Assembly: GCA_025685495.1 (NCBI GenBank)
Contig: JAJNMT010000274.1
Location: 186,001 to 250,000 of the forward strand
From: Huntiella abstrusa
Taxonomy: Eukaryota > Ascomycota > Sordariomycetes > Microascales > Ceratocystidaceae
Direction of reading: 5' to 3'
Length of the DNA stretch: 64,000 bases
Position numbers and translations under genes: made by a program. Below, piece after piece: positions 11,863 to 22,109 of the stretch. How positions within the stretch are numbered: the stretch's first letter is position 1; every line of letters begins with the position of its first letter. The notes under the pieces are model-generated. The model searched no databases. It saw nothing but the letters and a program-made list of their open reading frames with translations, and was not told where the DNA came from.

Positions 11863-13552
11863 ATGGCTAACTACGATAACTATGAGACGCCTCTGGGCGC
11901 TCGCTATGCTAGTAAGGATTTTCTTCTTTCCAATGCTGTCCCGTTCGATCCGTCATCCATCCCGTCTGTCAATACAACCATTGTCGCAATGGCACCGGCG
12001 GTTCCCGACAACCCCGGGTTTCCTCCCCGGATTTGACGCGGCCCCACCTATTATATGCGAATCATAAGATGCTGACTAGTTGCGCTCGTTTGCAGGCAAG
12101 GAGATGATGGCGCTGTTCTCGGCCCGCACCCGTGTTTCTACTTGGCGTCAACTTTGGGTTTGGCTTGCGGAGGCCGAGAAGGAGCTGGGCTTGGACTTTA
12201 CCGATGAGCAGATCCAGCAGCTGAGAGATAATGTGCGCATTTCCGATGAGGGCTTCAAGGTTGCTGCTGTTGAGGAGAAGAGACGTCGTCACGATGTTAT
12301 GGCCCATGTTCACGCTTTTGGCCAGGATGCGCCTAAGGCTGCTGGTATCATTCACGTTGGTGCTACCTCGTGCTATGTCACTGATAACGCTGACTTGATC
12401 TTCTTGAGAGATGCTCTGGATCTGATTTTGCCTAAGCTGGCTAAGGTTATTGATAACCTGGCTAAGTTTGCCATGGAGTGGAAGGACTTCCCGGTTCTGG
12501 GTTTCACGTAAGTGTGGAGTAACCATGGTACACCGTCAATGACTAACACTTGTAAAAGTCACTACCAAGCCGCCCAGCCCATTACCCTCGGTCGCCGTGT
12601 CTGCCAGTGGGCGCAGGACCTCATGATGGATCTCGAGGACATTGAGCGCGTCCGTGCCGACCTCAAGTTCCGTGGTGCCCAGGGTGCTACCGGTTCGCAG
12701 GCCTCTTTCCTCGAGGTCTTCAAGGGCGATGAGGACAAGATTGACCGCCTTAACGAGATCCTTTGCGCTAAGGCTGGCTTCCCCGCCGTCTACGACATCT
12801 CTACTCAGACTTACACTCGCAAGGTCGACCTGCGGGTTGCTAACGCGATTTCGGCCTTTGGCGCCACCGCTGCTAGAGTTGCGGCTGATATCAGACACAT
12901 GGCCCACGATAAGGTTATGGATGAGCCTTTTGAGAAGGACCAGATTGGTTCGTCGGCTATGTCTTTCAAGAGAAACCCGATGCGCTCGGAGCGTATCTGC
13001 TCGCTGGGTCGCAAGCTTGCTACCATTAACGCCAACTTCTCGGGCACCTTTGCCGCTCAGTGGTTCGAGCGTACCCTCGATGACTCTGCTATCCGCCGTA
13101 TGGATATCCCCGAGATGTTCCTCATGGCCGACTCTCTCCTCCTGTCTCTTGACAACGTCACCAACGGTCTCGTCGTTAACGTTGCCCAGTTCAAGGAGCA
13201 GCTTGCCCAGGAACTTCCCTTCATGGTCACTGAGAACATCCTCATGCGTCTCGTGCAAAAGGGTATTTCCCGCCAGGACGCCCACGAGGAGGTCCGCGTC
13301 CTTTCTCACCAGGCGGCTAAGGTCGTTAAGCAGGAGGGCAAGAAGAACGATCTTGTTGAGCGCATGAAGGCCAACCCATTCTTCGCGCCTATCAAGGATG
13401 AGATCGATGAGATGATGGACCCTATGCTGTTCGTCGGTCGCTCCCCTGGTATTACCGCCCGCTTTGCTGGTCCCGGTGGTGTTTTGGAGAAGAAGCTTGC
13501 GCCGTACCGGAAACACATTGATGGTGCTGCTACTGCGGAGCTGAACGTTTAG
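11863..13552 (+). CDS. ADE13: Adenylosuccinate lyase
   Basis: This enzyme acts twice in purine synthesis, releasing fumarate from SAICAR and from adenylosuccinate. Exons 11863-11911, 12096-12507 and 12559-13552 give 484 residues, the normal fungal length. The first intron is 183 nt, the longest I resolved here; the second is 51 nt. Junctions restore ARYASKEM and GFTHYQAAQP, as in yeast Ade13. The fumarase/lyase signature SSAMSFKRNP begins at about residue 285 and carries the loop serines used in catalysis. The conserved THY and GATGSQASF blocks are also present. Codon use is strongly biased (GCT, GTC, AAG), which produces long antisense open frames and suggests high expression. Confidence 0.95.
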
Positions 13553-14853
13553 AGGGTTACATCGGTAGGGTTAAAATAGTTAAAATGGATTTTGGATTAG
13601 TCATTGCACATAAGATTCGGGTGTTTATTGTTCCAGGATTACAAGTACTGTGATTTCTGGTTGTGGTTATTAGTGAATGTACATCATAGCCTGTTACAGT
13701 GACAAATCCGTCGAGAGATTGTCGGATGCGATAGATTAACCAACTTCCAGAAACTCTTTCTCCAGTATCATCCAGATAACTCCGGTCGGTAAGAAAACAT
13801 TCCGTATGTAGACAACGACACACACAGCACAGCACATCACAGCCCCGCTCCTCCCCTCCCTAGTCCGCCCCGCCGATCATTGAAACCCTTGCATAAAGGG
13901 AATCCATGCAGCCCTTTCCTCGCTCGTTCGTGTGACGCCTTGTAACGACGGACATTACCTATGAGGGGGAGCCCTGGTTTCTTCTGGCAGTTGGGCAGAG
14001 GTTCGCGGCGGGCTGAAGCACGGGCTTGTTTTGGAAGGGACGAAGAGGAGGGAGGGAAGGGAAGGGGCGATTTGATTTGGAGTGGTTTCCTTTTTTCTTT
14101 TTTGTGAGGTGGTGATGTGGTTTCCCCTTTCATTTCCACTGACTTTTTTGGAATAGGAAGTTTGGTAATCTTTTTTGTGCGGGTTTTCACGATAAAATGG
14201 ATGAATGTGAGTGTTTCTTGATTGGAGTTGTGTGATGAGTGATGGATGAGTGAGATTCAGCTCATGTATGACCTGAACCCCCTAGTTTTGACGTCTACCA
14301 TCCAACAACAGGAGGATGCTTCCACGGACAATAGATGGATCAAGACAAACGGTTCTAAATGGTTTGTTTCAACGATCTTTAGCTTGTTGGATTGTGGCCG
14401 CAGCTCCTGATGATTTTCACAGATTCTGGATTATCTGCAGGGACACAAGGAGAGGAGAAGCCGATTCAAGTGGATTGGGGCCTTGTTAACGAAGAAGGAC
14501 GGAAAGTCATTTACGGAATTGAGATTGGACTTCCCTGTTCTTTTGGGCGTTTGGGGTGGTGAAAGATGGACTGGGTTCATGCGATCTACCGGTGTTTTGG
14601 ATTGTACTTTAAGTGCGAAGCGTCATGCGGGATGGAAGTTTGTTCAGTTCACTTTGAATCTTTTTTTGGATTTGGATGTTTTTGTTTTAGTTTTTGGTTA
14701 CGCATACGCTTACGGATTGTCATGATGTCTTCTTCGTTTACGCTGGTTTTGAGAAGGGCGACGAGAATGCGCAGGTTGAAGAAAACTATCACTGACATGC
14801 ACTTTTCATTTTCAGCTACGAATGTTGCCGAGGTTGATGTGGTTCAAGACCAG
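13553..14853. other. Spacer between ADE13 and RIC8
   Basis: No gene is supported. The last 130 bases are in frame with RIC8 and may include upstream coding sequence: ATGs at 14721/14724 would add about 44 residues, and a TTTTCAG at about 14810-14816 could be an acceptor. The open frame from 14566 has no recognised homology. Confidence 0.45.
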
Positions 14854-16303
14854 ATGATGGTTGAGGCCATGGGAGATGTTGAACCAAGTCATATTGCTGT
14901 GCTCACTAAATGGTTAGCTGAGTCGAAACGGCATCCACAACGTGAGTTTTACGGAGTCTTTGGGGTTGACATTTTGACTAACATATGTATAGGTGATCTC
15001 CTTATTATGAAGAGACTACTTATTCTTACCCGGACATTCCCTATTACGCAACTAGGGCTGATGCTTAACAAAACTACAATCATAGATGTAGCTCATCGGG
15101 CTTTCTTATCGGGGAAGACGGATGAGTTGCATCAGACTTCACTACGGGTTCTTACAAATATCTTGGTGTTGAAGCCAGACTTACGAAGAGTATTTGTGGA
15201 GTGTGAGTTGGTACCAGAAGCTATCGAGAGATATCTGGAGGGCTACGATGAAGAGGAGCTGGCTTGTGCTAGTTTGTTGCTTTTCAGTAGTGTGAATACT
15301 GGGTTAAATGTTGATCAGACGTTGGAAAAGACGAGACTGGTAGATGGTATTTCAAAGGTATGTTGTTTGAGATCAGGGCACTACTTGATATGTGACTAAC
15401 ACTTAACAGGCTATCAACAACCTTATCAAGCATAACAGGTTACCTACACCGGAAGCCTCATCACCAGGTAGCGCAACACTTAAACTTCTTTCAACAGTCG
15501 GCATCCTCAGTAAAAAGCCCGAACTCTTCTCAAGTCTTCTCAACCCACTTTTCGACCTTCTCGAACGGGTTCAAATCCCAGATAAAGACCCTATGCAACC
15601 ACCAATCTCTCTGATTATCAACTGTCTCTACACAGTGCCACCACCAAAAGGCTTTAGCTACAGCAAGAAACATGCCGAGAGGTTGTTAGAGCTTCTCCAG
15701 ATTTGCTTGGCAACTTATCATGAAGACCACAGCAAGTTGGATCGTGAAATGGTTCCCTTGGCTTTGACGATTTTGAGAATCACAGAAACGGGAGATAAAG
15801 AGGCTAAGAAGATTATCACGGACAGAATCTTCCCAACAGAAAAAGATAGAGAGGAGGTTCTGGGTAGAGGAACAACACTCCCACATAAAGTTCTTGCACA
15901 TGTTACGAACCCCGTTGCTGCAAACTTTGCCCAGGCGATGATGAGCGTATACTACGAGCTATCAGATCACAACGTACAAACGTTTGTGTCAACAGTTGGC
16001 TTTGGTAACGCAGCTGGGTTCCTTTCTTCTCGGGGTATCAAGATGTCCGAGTCCGAACTGGCGGGTACCAAGAGTGGACCTAGCTTCGCTGTTAACCCTA
16101 TTACGGGCCAACGTCTGGATATGGAGACTACGGTGGAAATGCCGGAGATGACGGACGAAGAGAAGGAGAGGGAAGCTGAGAGACTTTTTGTTTTGTTTGA
16201 AAGACTAAGAGCGACGGGTGTCGTGGATATCGAGAACCCGGTTACCAAGGCGAAACATGAAGGCCGCTTTGAGGAGCTGCCGGATAGTAGCGATGAGGAT
16301 TGA
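14854..16303 (+). CDS. RIC8: Ric8/synembryn, G-alpha chaperone and exchange factor
   Basis: Ric8 folds nascent G-alpha and promotes nucleotide exchange; a G-alpha gene lies at 59163 in this window. Exons as read are 14854-14941, 14993-15357 and 15410-16303, giving 448 residues, near the usual fungal size. ARM-like helices run throughout. Diagnostic segments are SLRVLTNILVLKPDLRRVF, LKLLSTVGILSK and, near the C-terminus, VGFGNAAGFLSSRGI, followed by an acidic end (PDSSDED). The first intron is 51 nt with no stop in frame, so retained transcripts would add 17 residues. The start is uncertain: 14854 is conservative, and 14721 or an upstream exon is possible. Confidence 0.85.
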
Positions 16304-16414
16304 GTGAGGGTTAGATAGGGTTTGATGGGTGGATACTGGGTAATCTCTGTATATAGGGTTTGAGATTTTTTGATATTGAATTTATGTTGAGATTCACAAC
16401 TTGTTTCTTTTTTT

Positions 16415-17362
16415 ATGATGACTTTTTGGAAAAGAGGACTTGGTTTGGGGAGGGTTTTGGGACAGATTAGAGGGGTTCATTCGGGGGGTCGTGCGGACGG
16501 ACGACCGGCGGATAGAGGGAGACCTGGAAGAAGTCAAGATGGGAGATCACATAATGGACGGGGGAACGACGGGTCTTACAATAGACCATCCAACAGGTCA
16601 TCCAACAACAACAACAACAACAGACCGTCTCATGAGAAACCACTTCCGTATATGTTCCCCGCAGCGAATACGTGGTTCATAAAGTCAGCACTCCGTCATC
16701 CAAGTACCCTCCGCCCTTTAAAGCTACAACTCCCGCCAAACCTCCGTCACGGCGGTCTTGTAATTCGATACGCTGAACACCGCGTGACCAAACTTACGGA
16801 TATGCAGCAATATTTCTCAGCAAAGGAACACCCGCTGAGTCGGTACCTTATGTGGAAGTATGATGAGAAGGCAAAGCGGGATTCCCTCTTCATCCATGTC
16901 TTCGTGGGTGTCGCGGCGAAGGCCGTGGTGAGAAGTTACGTTAAGCGGTGGGTTCGCATTGGGATTTGGAATGCCTTGAAAGAGAACGGGTGGGGTGTTG
17001 GCGGAAGAGCGTTGTCTAGTGAGGTGCAGGATGTTGTGGGGACTGTACAGGTGATGGTTACATTGCCAGAGGCTGTTGTCGCTTTGAAGGGGGAAACTAT
17101 GAGGGAGATTGGAAGGGAAATCGTTCGACAGGTCGTCATTGGGAAGCTGGTTAGAGAACGCTCGCGGGCCCCGGTGATCCCCGCGGGTCCCGTACTTTGG
17201 CCGGGAGGTCCGATCCCCGTTTGGCAGAGAAGAGAGGTCCTTGCTACGGTGGAAAAGGAGTGGGAGGAGGAACAGAAAACGGGGGTCATTGGTCCTCTTA
17301 GTCGGGAAATCATGGAGCTTGAGAAGAGGGTTGTCCCGGGTGGTGAAGATGTTAAACAGTGA
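16415..17362 (+). CDS. Unknown basic protein, predicted mitochondrial
   Basis: A single exon encodes 315 residues. The first ~20 residues (MMTFWKRGLGLGRVLGQIRG) are basic and hydrophobic without acids, like a mitochondrial presequence. Residues 25-75 are a Gly/Arg/Asn/Ser low-complexity linker with an Asn run. The folded part has KSYVKRWVRIGIWNAL-like content (VVRSYVKRWVRIGIWNA, about residue 170), which recalls basic RNA-binding helices. I do not recognise a family; a mitochondrial ribosomal or RNA-processing role is only a guess. It lies 112 bp after RIC8 and 152 bp before CHS5 on the same strand. Confidence 0.6.
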   Translation: MMTFWKRGLGLGRVLGQIRGVHSGGRADGRPADRGRPGRSQDGRSHNGRGNDGSYNRPSNRSSNNNNNNRPSHEKPLPYMFPAANTWFIKSALRHPSTLRPLKLQLPPNLRHGGLVIRYAEHRVTKLTDMQQYFSAKEHPLSRYLMWKYDEKAKRDSLFIHVFVGVAAKAVVRSYVKRWVRIGIWNALKENGWGVGGRALSSEVQDVVGTVQVMVTLPEAVVALKGETMREIGREIVRQVVIGKLVRERSRAPVIPAGPVLWPGGPIPVWQRREVLATVEKEWEEEQKTGVIGPLSREIMELEKRVVPGGEDVKQ

Positions 17363-17514
17363 TGACGTTGAGGGAGACCCTTGGTTAGGGTTACGCCACG
17401 TGGACCGCGCCACACGCCACGTTGTTGTTGTACAGATGTGTAGATAGGTAGCTGAATACACATGTGAATGGTGTTTACATTTTGTAGTTTTGGGAGAATA
17501 TCAATATAGATAAG

Positions 17515-18733
17515 ATGTTAGTTTCATTGACAGTTGGCAAGGTAGATGCAGGAGTGACTGTTTTATTGACGCCTGACAAGCGGCTGGTGAGTTTATTTTT
17601 GGTTGGAATGGATGAGGCATGGTGCTAACTAGTGAGTGTAGATTGAGTTTCCGTCCATTTTGCTGCCTCCGGGGATTTCATCGGGGAGTATTGTTGACAT
17701 TGCAGTATCGCGCAATTCAGTTTCAGAGGATACGGCAGCAGCCTCATTCACGGCGTTGCAAGATCGGATTTATGCTTCATTTGGATCATCTACCCCCGCA
17801 GCGCCCGTTCTACGATGCCTGAACGCAACGCAAACCAGTGTCGTACTTGAATGGGACCCGATTGTCCTGGGAACAGCGGATTTGATTTCATTGAGTTTAT
17901 ACCGGAATGGACAGAAGGCGGGGAACATCCCGAGACCGTTGGCAATGCATAGTACCAAGATTTCGGGAATGGCGGTGGACACTAAGTATGAGTTTCACCT
18001 GGTGTTGAGGACTACGGCGGGCACTTTCTCCTCGGAACGGGTTACCGTTGAGACGCACAAGATGACGGATTTAAGAGGTATTACCATTGCAGTGGGGAAC
18101 ATGCCTGCGAATGTCCGCGTAGCGTTAGAGGAAGCTGTTGAGCGAATTGGAGCTAGAATTGTCGATGGTGTGCGGATTGACACGACGCATTTCGTCACGA
18201 TGGAAGGTCGTGGTGCGGCGTGGGAGAAGGCGGTGGAAAGTAATATCCCCGTTGTCCGGCCGGAATGGGTGGAGGCTTGTGAGCGGAGTGGGAGGTTATT
18301 GGGGGTTACAAAGTTCTATCTGGATGCAGTTATTAATGGGCCTGCTATGGGAGAAGGTAGACGTCGTGTTTCAAAGGCGGCTGAGAAAGTCCCGGAGAAA
18401 CCGGTAGAGTCAAAGGAGGAGGTAAAGGCGGCTGCGCCGCCGCCAACCCCGCCTAAGGATGTTCCCGTTCCGACAGAGTTACCTACGCCAACTTCCCCGG
18501 GAGCTCCAAGAGATGAAGTTGTCAGTATTCCGTCTGAAAAAGATGAAGCTCCTAAACGCAGAATCTCAGGTGCTGGACATAAAAGACGGGTTTCTCGCGC
18601 GGGGAGTAACCCGGGCTCAGCAGTAGTTGTTCGTGGTGGACGGGCAACATCAATGAGTGCGACATTTGAAGGAGTGGAAGATTCTCAGCCGGATGAAGAA
18701 GAAAAGGGGAGTTTCCAGAATATTGCGTTGTAG
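17515..18733 (+). CDS. CHS5: Exomer subunit Chs5
   Basis: Chs5 is the core of exomer, the trans-Golgi coat adaptor that sends chitin synthase and other cargo to the cell surface. Exons 17515-17586 and 17642-18733 (55-nt intron) give 387 residues. The start yields MLVSLTVGKVDAG and, across the intron, RLIEFPSILLPPGI, matching the N-terminal dimerisation region of Chs5. A fibronectin type III domain spans about residues 76-160 and a BRCT domain about 163-245 (FVTMEGRGAAWEKA, VVRPEWVEACERSG). The C-terminal third is Pro/Glu/Lys-rich and disordered, shorter than in budding yeast (671 residues). The gene converges on the next one with 57 bp between stops. Confidence 0.9.
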
Positions 18734-18790
18734 GTTAGATACTACGAGAATGATGATGTTGTTTTTTAGGCAAGAGATGAATATATTAAA

Positions 18791-21160
18791 TCACAAATCG
18801 GCACATGTACTTAATCTAAAAGGTCTCTCTCCACAAATCGAACTATTAGGTGAACGGGCTGAGGTAGTAGCTGATTGAGTCTCCATTGCGTCTAGGAGGA
18901 CTTTACTACGACGACGTTCAGCAGCCTCGCTAACCCATTCAACAACACGACCTTCATAAAGAGTCATAAGAGTACGATCAAGATTTTCCAAAGCAGGTTC
19001 CAACATTCTAGCCACAGTAGTTCCATTCGCTCTCTCCAAACGGGCAAGTCGTCTCTCGATATCGCGAAGATCAAAGTGGTCAATGTGTCTGGTATGAGTA
19101 ACCTTTGAAGCACCCGGGTTCTGAGGGGCCGAGGCAGTTGACAAGTTTGATAAAGACGGGGTAGGCGACGTTGAGCGAGGAGGAAGAGAGAAGCGGGAGG
19201 GTTGTCTTGGTGCTGAGGGCATGCCGGCGACGCGAATGGGTAGTGGTGGAGACAAAGGGTTTCTATCGCGGCGCGGGGTGAGAAGACTTGTTGGCCGGGA
19301 GTTCGTGGTCGATGTTGAGACGGAATATGGTCTGCGTGCTTTAGGACGGGGTCTGACGCGTTTTGGACGCGGGAGATTAGTTGGTGTTAAATCGACGACT
19401 GTCATGACCGTGGTGAGCGTGGGCATTGTTTCACGGGCCTTTGGAACGGGAGATGTCGATCTGGATGATGTGGGGGTTGCAGCTGGGGATGGAGGAGCAA
19501 TTGAGGAGAAAGAAACCATGGAGTTTCTCTTTTCCCGCGCTTTCTCCATGTCACGACGTTTCTTGTCTCGCACTTTATCCTGGCGGTTCCGTCTCCATTC
19601 GGCGGGGGTAAGTGGCTTTGTAGCAGAATCCGGCATAGGTGATAACTTTGAGTCGCGACGTGAGTCATGTGGTAGAACCATGATTGGAGCAAGTTTATCC
19701 TTATTCACCTGCTGTCGTGACCTCTTCCCCCGGGGTAATGAAGTTGGAGATAACGGCTGATCACCCGGGTACGAATGGGAAAGAAGAGCCGCTTGTGGTG
19801 GGATATCGGGGATCGGTCGTGTTGGGGGGGCTGTTGCCTGTGGTAATGGGGATGGAAGAGATGGGGAACTTGGAGAGTCGAATGTCGGACTGTGCATTGC
19901 ACCGCGACGACCCGAGAGTGGATGGGTTTCGGGAGGGGGAAGACGGAGTTGGTCTAGGGACATGTGGTGGGCCATGGCTGGGATTGGTGTGCCAGAGGCT
20001 GTTCGTGGCATTCCTGGTCTTGAAGAAGATCGAGCAGGTCTGGTGATTGTTGAACCTGGCAAGGTAGCAGTCTGGGTGAAGAAAGGATGTAAACCACCTA
20101 GATTCTCAGTCTTCTTGGCATCGGGTAATGGGGAATTTTGAAGAGTAGGTTTTGAAGCTGGTAACTCCGGTTAGTTTACGTGGCTAAGTGAGGTGGCGTG
20201 AATAATTGACTTACCTGCAGGAGGAGACGCCACACCAGGGGGGCTAGAGACACTTCGAGATGGTGATTGGATGGCAAGCGATTGTTTTGGCGGTGGTGGC
20301 GGAGAAGCCTGGATTTGGGGTTCTGGCGAAGGAGAAGGTGACGGGGTGGATAGATTCCGTAATGGGTCGGCTTCAGGGGGGATAGAAATCCGGATATATC
20401 TGATGCCGGCGATGGTAGTTCCGAAGATTGCCGTGTCGGGGAGTTTGATTGGTGTTCCGGGGCTTTCCAGACTTGGTGAATCTCGAGGAGTAGGAGACTT
20501 GGAGTGACCTAGTGACAACGGTCTCCACTTGCGTAATCTGGCCAAGGCACCTGCACTCCACCTACTTTTCTCAACATCAGCACCTCGAGTCATCTTGGGC
20601 ATCGACGAACGACTTCCAAGGACCTTCCCTGGCTTATGTTGACCCCAACCATAATCTGGGCGTTCCTCTGGTGGTACGGGTCTCGAAGATACAGGGACAA
20701 GTTTATTCGGTTTGTGGAGATCTTGTAGTGGTCGACTGACTCTTCGTGGACGCGCCGTAGCCGGTTTATATTCCTCTGGGGCTTGTCTCATAGGCGGTGT
20801 TTTATACTTCTTCTTAGGCGGACTAACCGGTCCTGTAGTGACAGTTCCGGAACGACGTCTTCGATGGGGAATAGGTAATGGTGGCGGAGGACTTTGCACC
20901 GAGGCGCCACCCGGCAGAGAATGTGATTTCGAACGTAACCGCGTCTTCGGCTCGTTGGGGTACCCTCTAGATATTGAAGCGGTAGAAGGCGTAGTAGAAT
21001 AGGTTGGTCGACGCGGTCTCACAGGGAGGTCTGCAGCTGTCACGGTTGCTCTTCTGGTTGAAGGGAGGGTAGTTGACGGTTTAGGAAAGGATGGAATATC
21101 GGGGAGTTCGGGGAACGGCAAGGCATCTTTGATTTGGGGCGGGTCGTTAGAGGGAGACAT
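18791..21160 (-). CDS. Unknown large disordered protein
   Basis: Exon 1 is 21160-20215 and exon 2 is 20157-18791; the 57-nt intron has GTAAGT and CCAG ends and joins SPPAG/A-SKPT in frame. The product has 770 residues and is mostly Pro/Ser/Arg-rich. Three parts look ordered: GTTIAGIRYIRISIPPEAD near residue 245, a basic helix (RQDKVRDKKRRDMEKAREKR, about 505-525), and a C-terminal amphipathic helix pair (DLRDIERRLARLERANG, about 675, then LENLDRTLMTLYEGRVVEWV). I do not recognise a family. A cytoskeletal, kinetochore or nuclear scaffold would fit such composition, but nothing proves it. Confidence 0.65.
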
Positions 21161-22109
21161 GATGAGAAGACATAAGGAAATAAAGGAAGGACAAAAGTTG
21201 GATAGAGAGGAATCAAAAACAAAAACAGAGTTTCAAAACCCAAAAGACAAGAAAGAAGAAGAAGTGAACAAGATTCTTCCATGCATGTCATGTACATATG
21301 TAATCTATCTATGTATCTAACATATCCAAGCAAACAAGAAAGCACCAAATTACCCCATCCGGAAACGAATCCCAGTCACCAGCTGAACACCATATCCCAG
21401 TCAACGAGATACATGAGATCCCCCTCATCGTAAATAACGATCGACCATTTTGCAACGTGCCCATGTACTCAACACGCCGTTAGTGCCGTTAAACAAACCA
21501 ACCAGTCAGGGGGATCACCCCGGCGCGTCATTTATCGTTCGGTCCAGATCAAGATTAGCCATGTTGAATTTATTATGTACATACCACCACGAGGATGTCC
21601 GCCAAATCGACGCGAGACAATTCTGAGTTTGTTCTTTGGAAGGTCCAATCGTTGGGATTTTGTCGTCAATTCGGTCCGAGTCTATGTAATGTAACACGTT
21701 CTTTGCTAAATGTTCACCAAAACCATCGAGATCCACTTACACAAAGTTTTATCGACATCTGCAAGGCTCGGGCGTGTTCGTAGATCAGTAACACGAAACC
21801 CTATCCCTACAAAATAAACACCAATCGACCCAAACAATTAACCCACGTCATCACAAATTAACCTTCAAAAAACAAAACAAAACGAAAAACCATGACAACC
21901 AATAGATGGGTTAGGGTAATTACAATCTTTGTTTTAGTAGTCGTTCATAAGTCGTTCGTACCATCCCCATTAATCCTTAGCTTATCCATTGTTCTACAAC
22001 CACAAAGAGAGCCACAAAGACGTAACCAAATTACAAGAACCCCCTCCCTTTTTTTAGAAATACAATGTGTAAATGTCTATAATCCTTCTACAAGTCTTCT
22101 ACCGTCTCC
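21161..22109. other. Spacer between SEN1 3' end and the unknown disordered gene
   Basis: It should hold the promoter of the minus-strand gene ending at 21160 and the 3' UTR of SEN1. Features seen are an A-rich stretch (AAAACAAAACAAAAC, about 21871-21886) and one TACATATGTA near 21290-21300. No gene is supported. Confidence 0.45.

Noticed and set aside
12536..13516. 326-codon open frame antisense to ADE13
   Set aside because: It mirrors the strongly biased codons of the ADE13 sense strand; no domain and no promoter or splice context of its own.
14483..14725. 80-codon frame before RIC8
   Set aside because: No recognisable content and overlaps the frame leading into RIC8.
16817..17463. Two long antisense frames over the unknown mitochondrial-type gene
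   Set aside because: Both overlap fully with the sense reading frame and show no recognisable motif.
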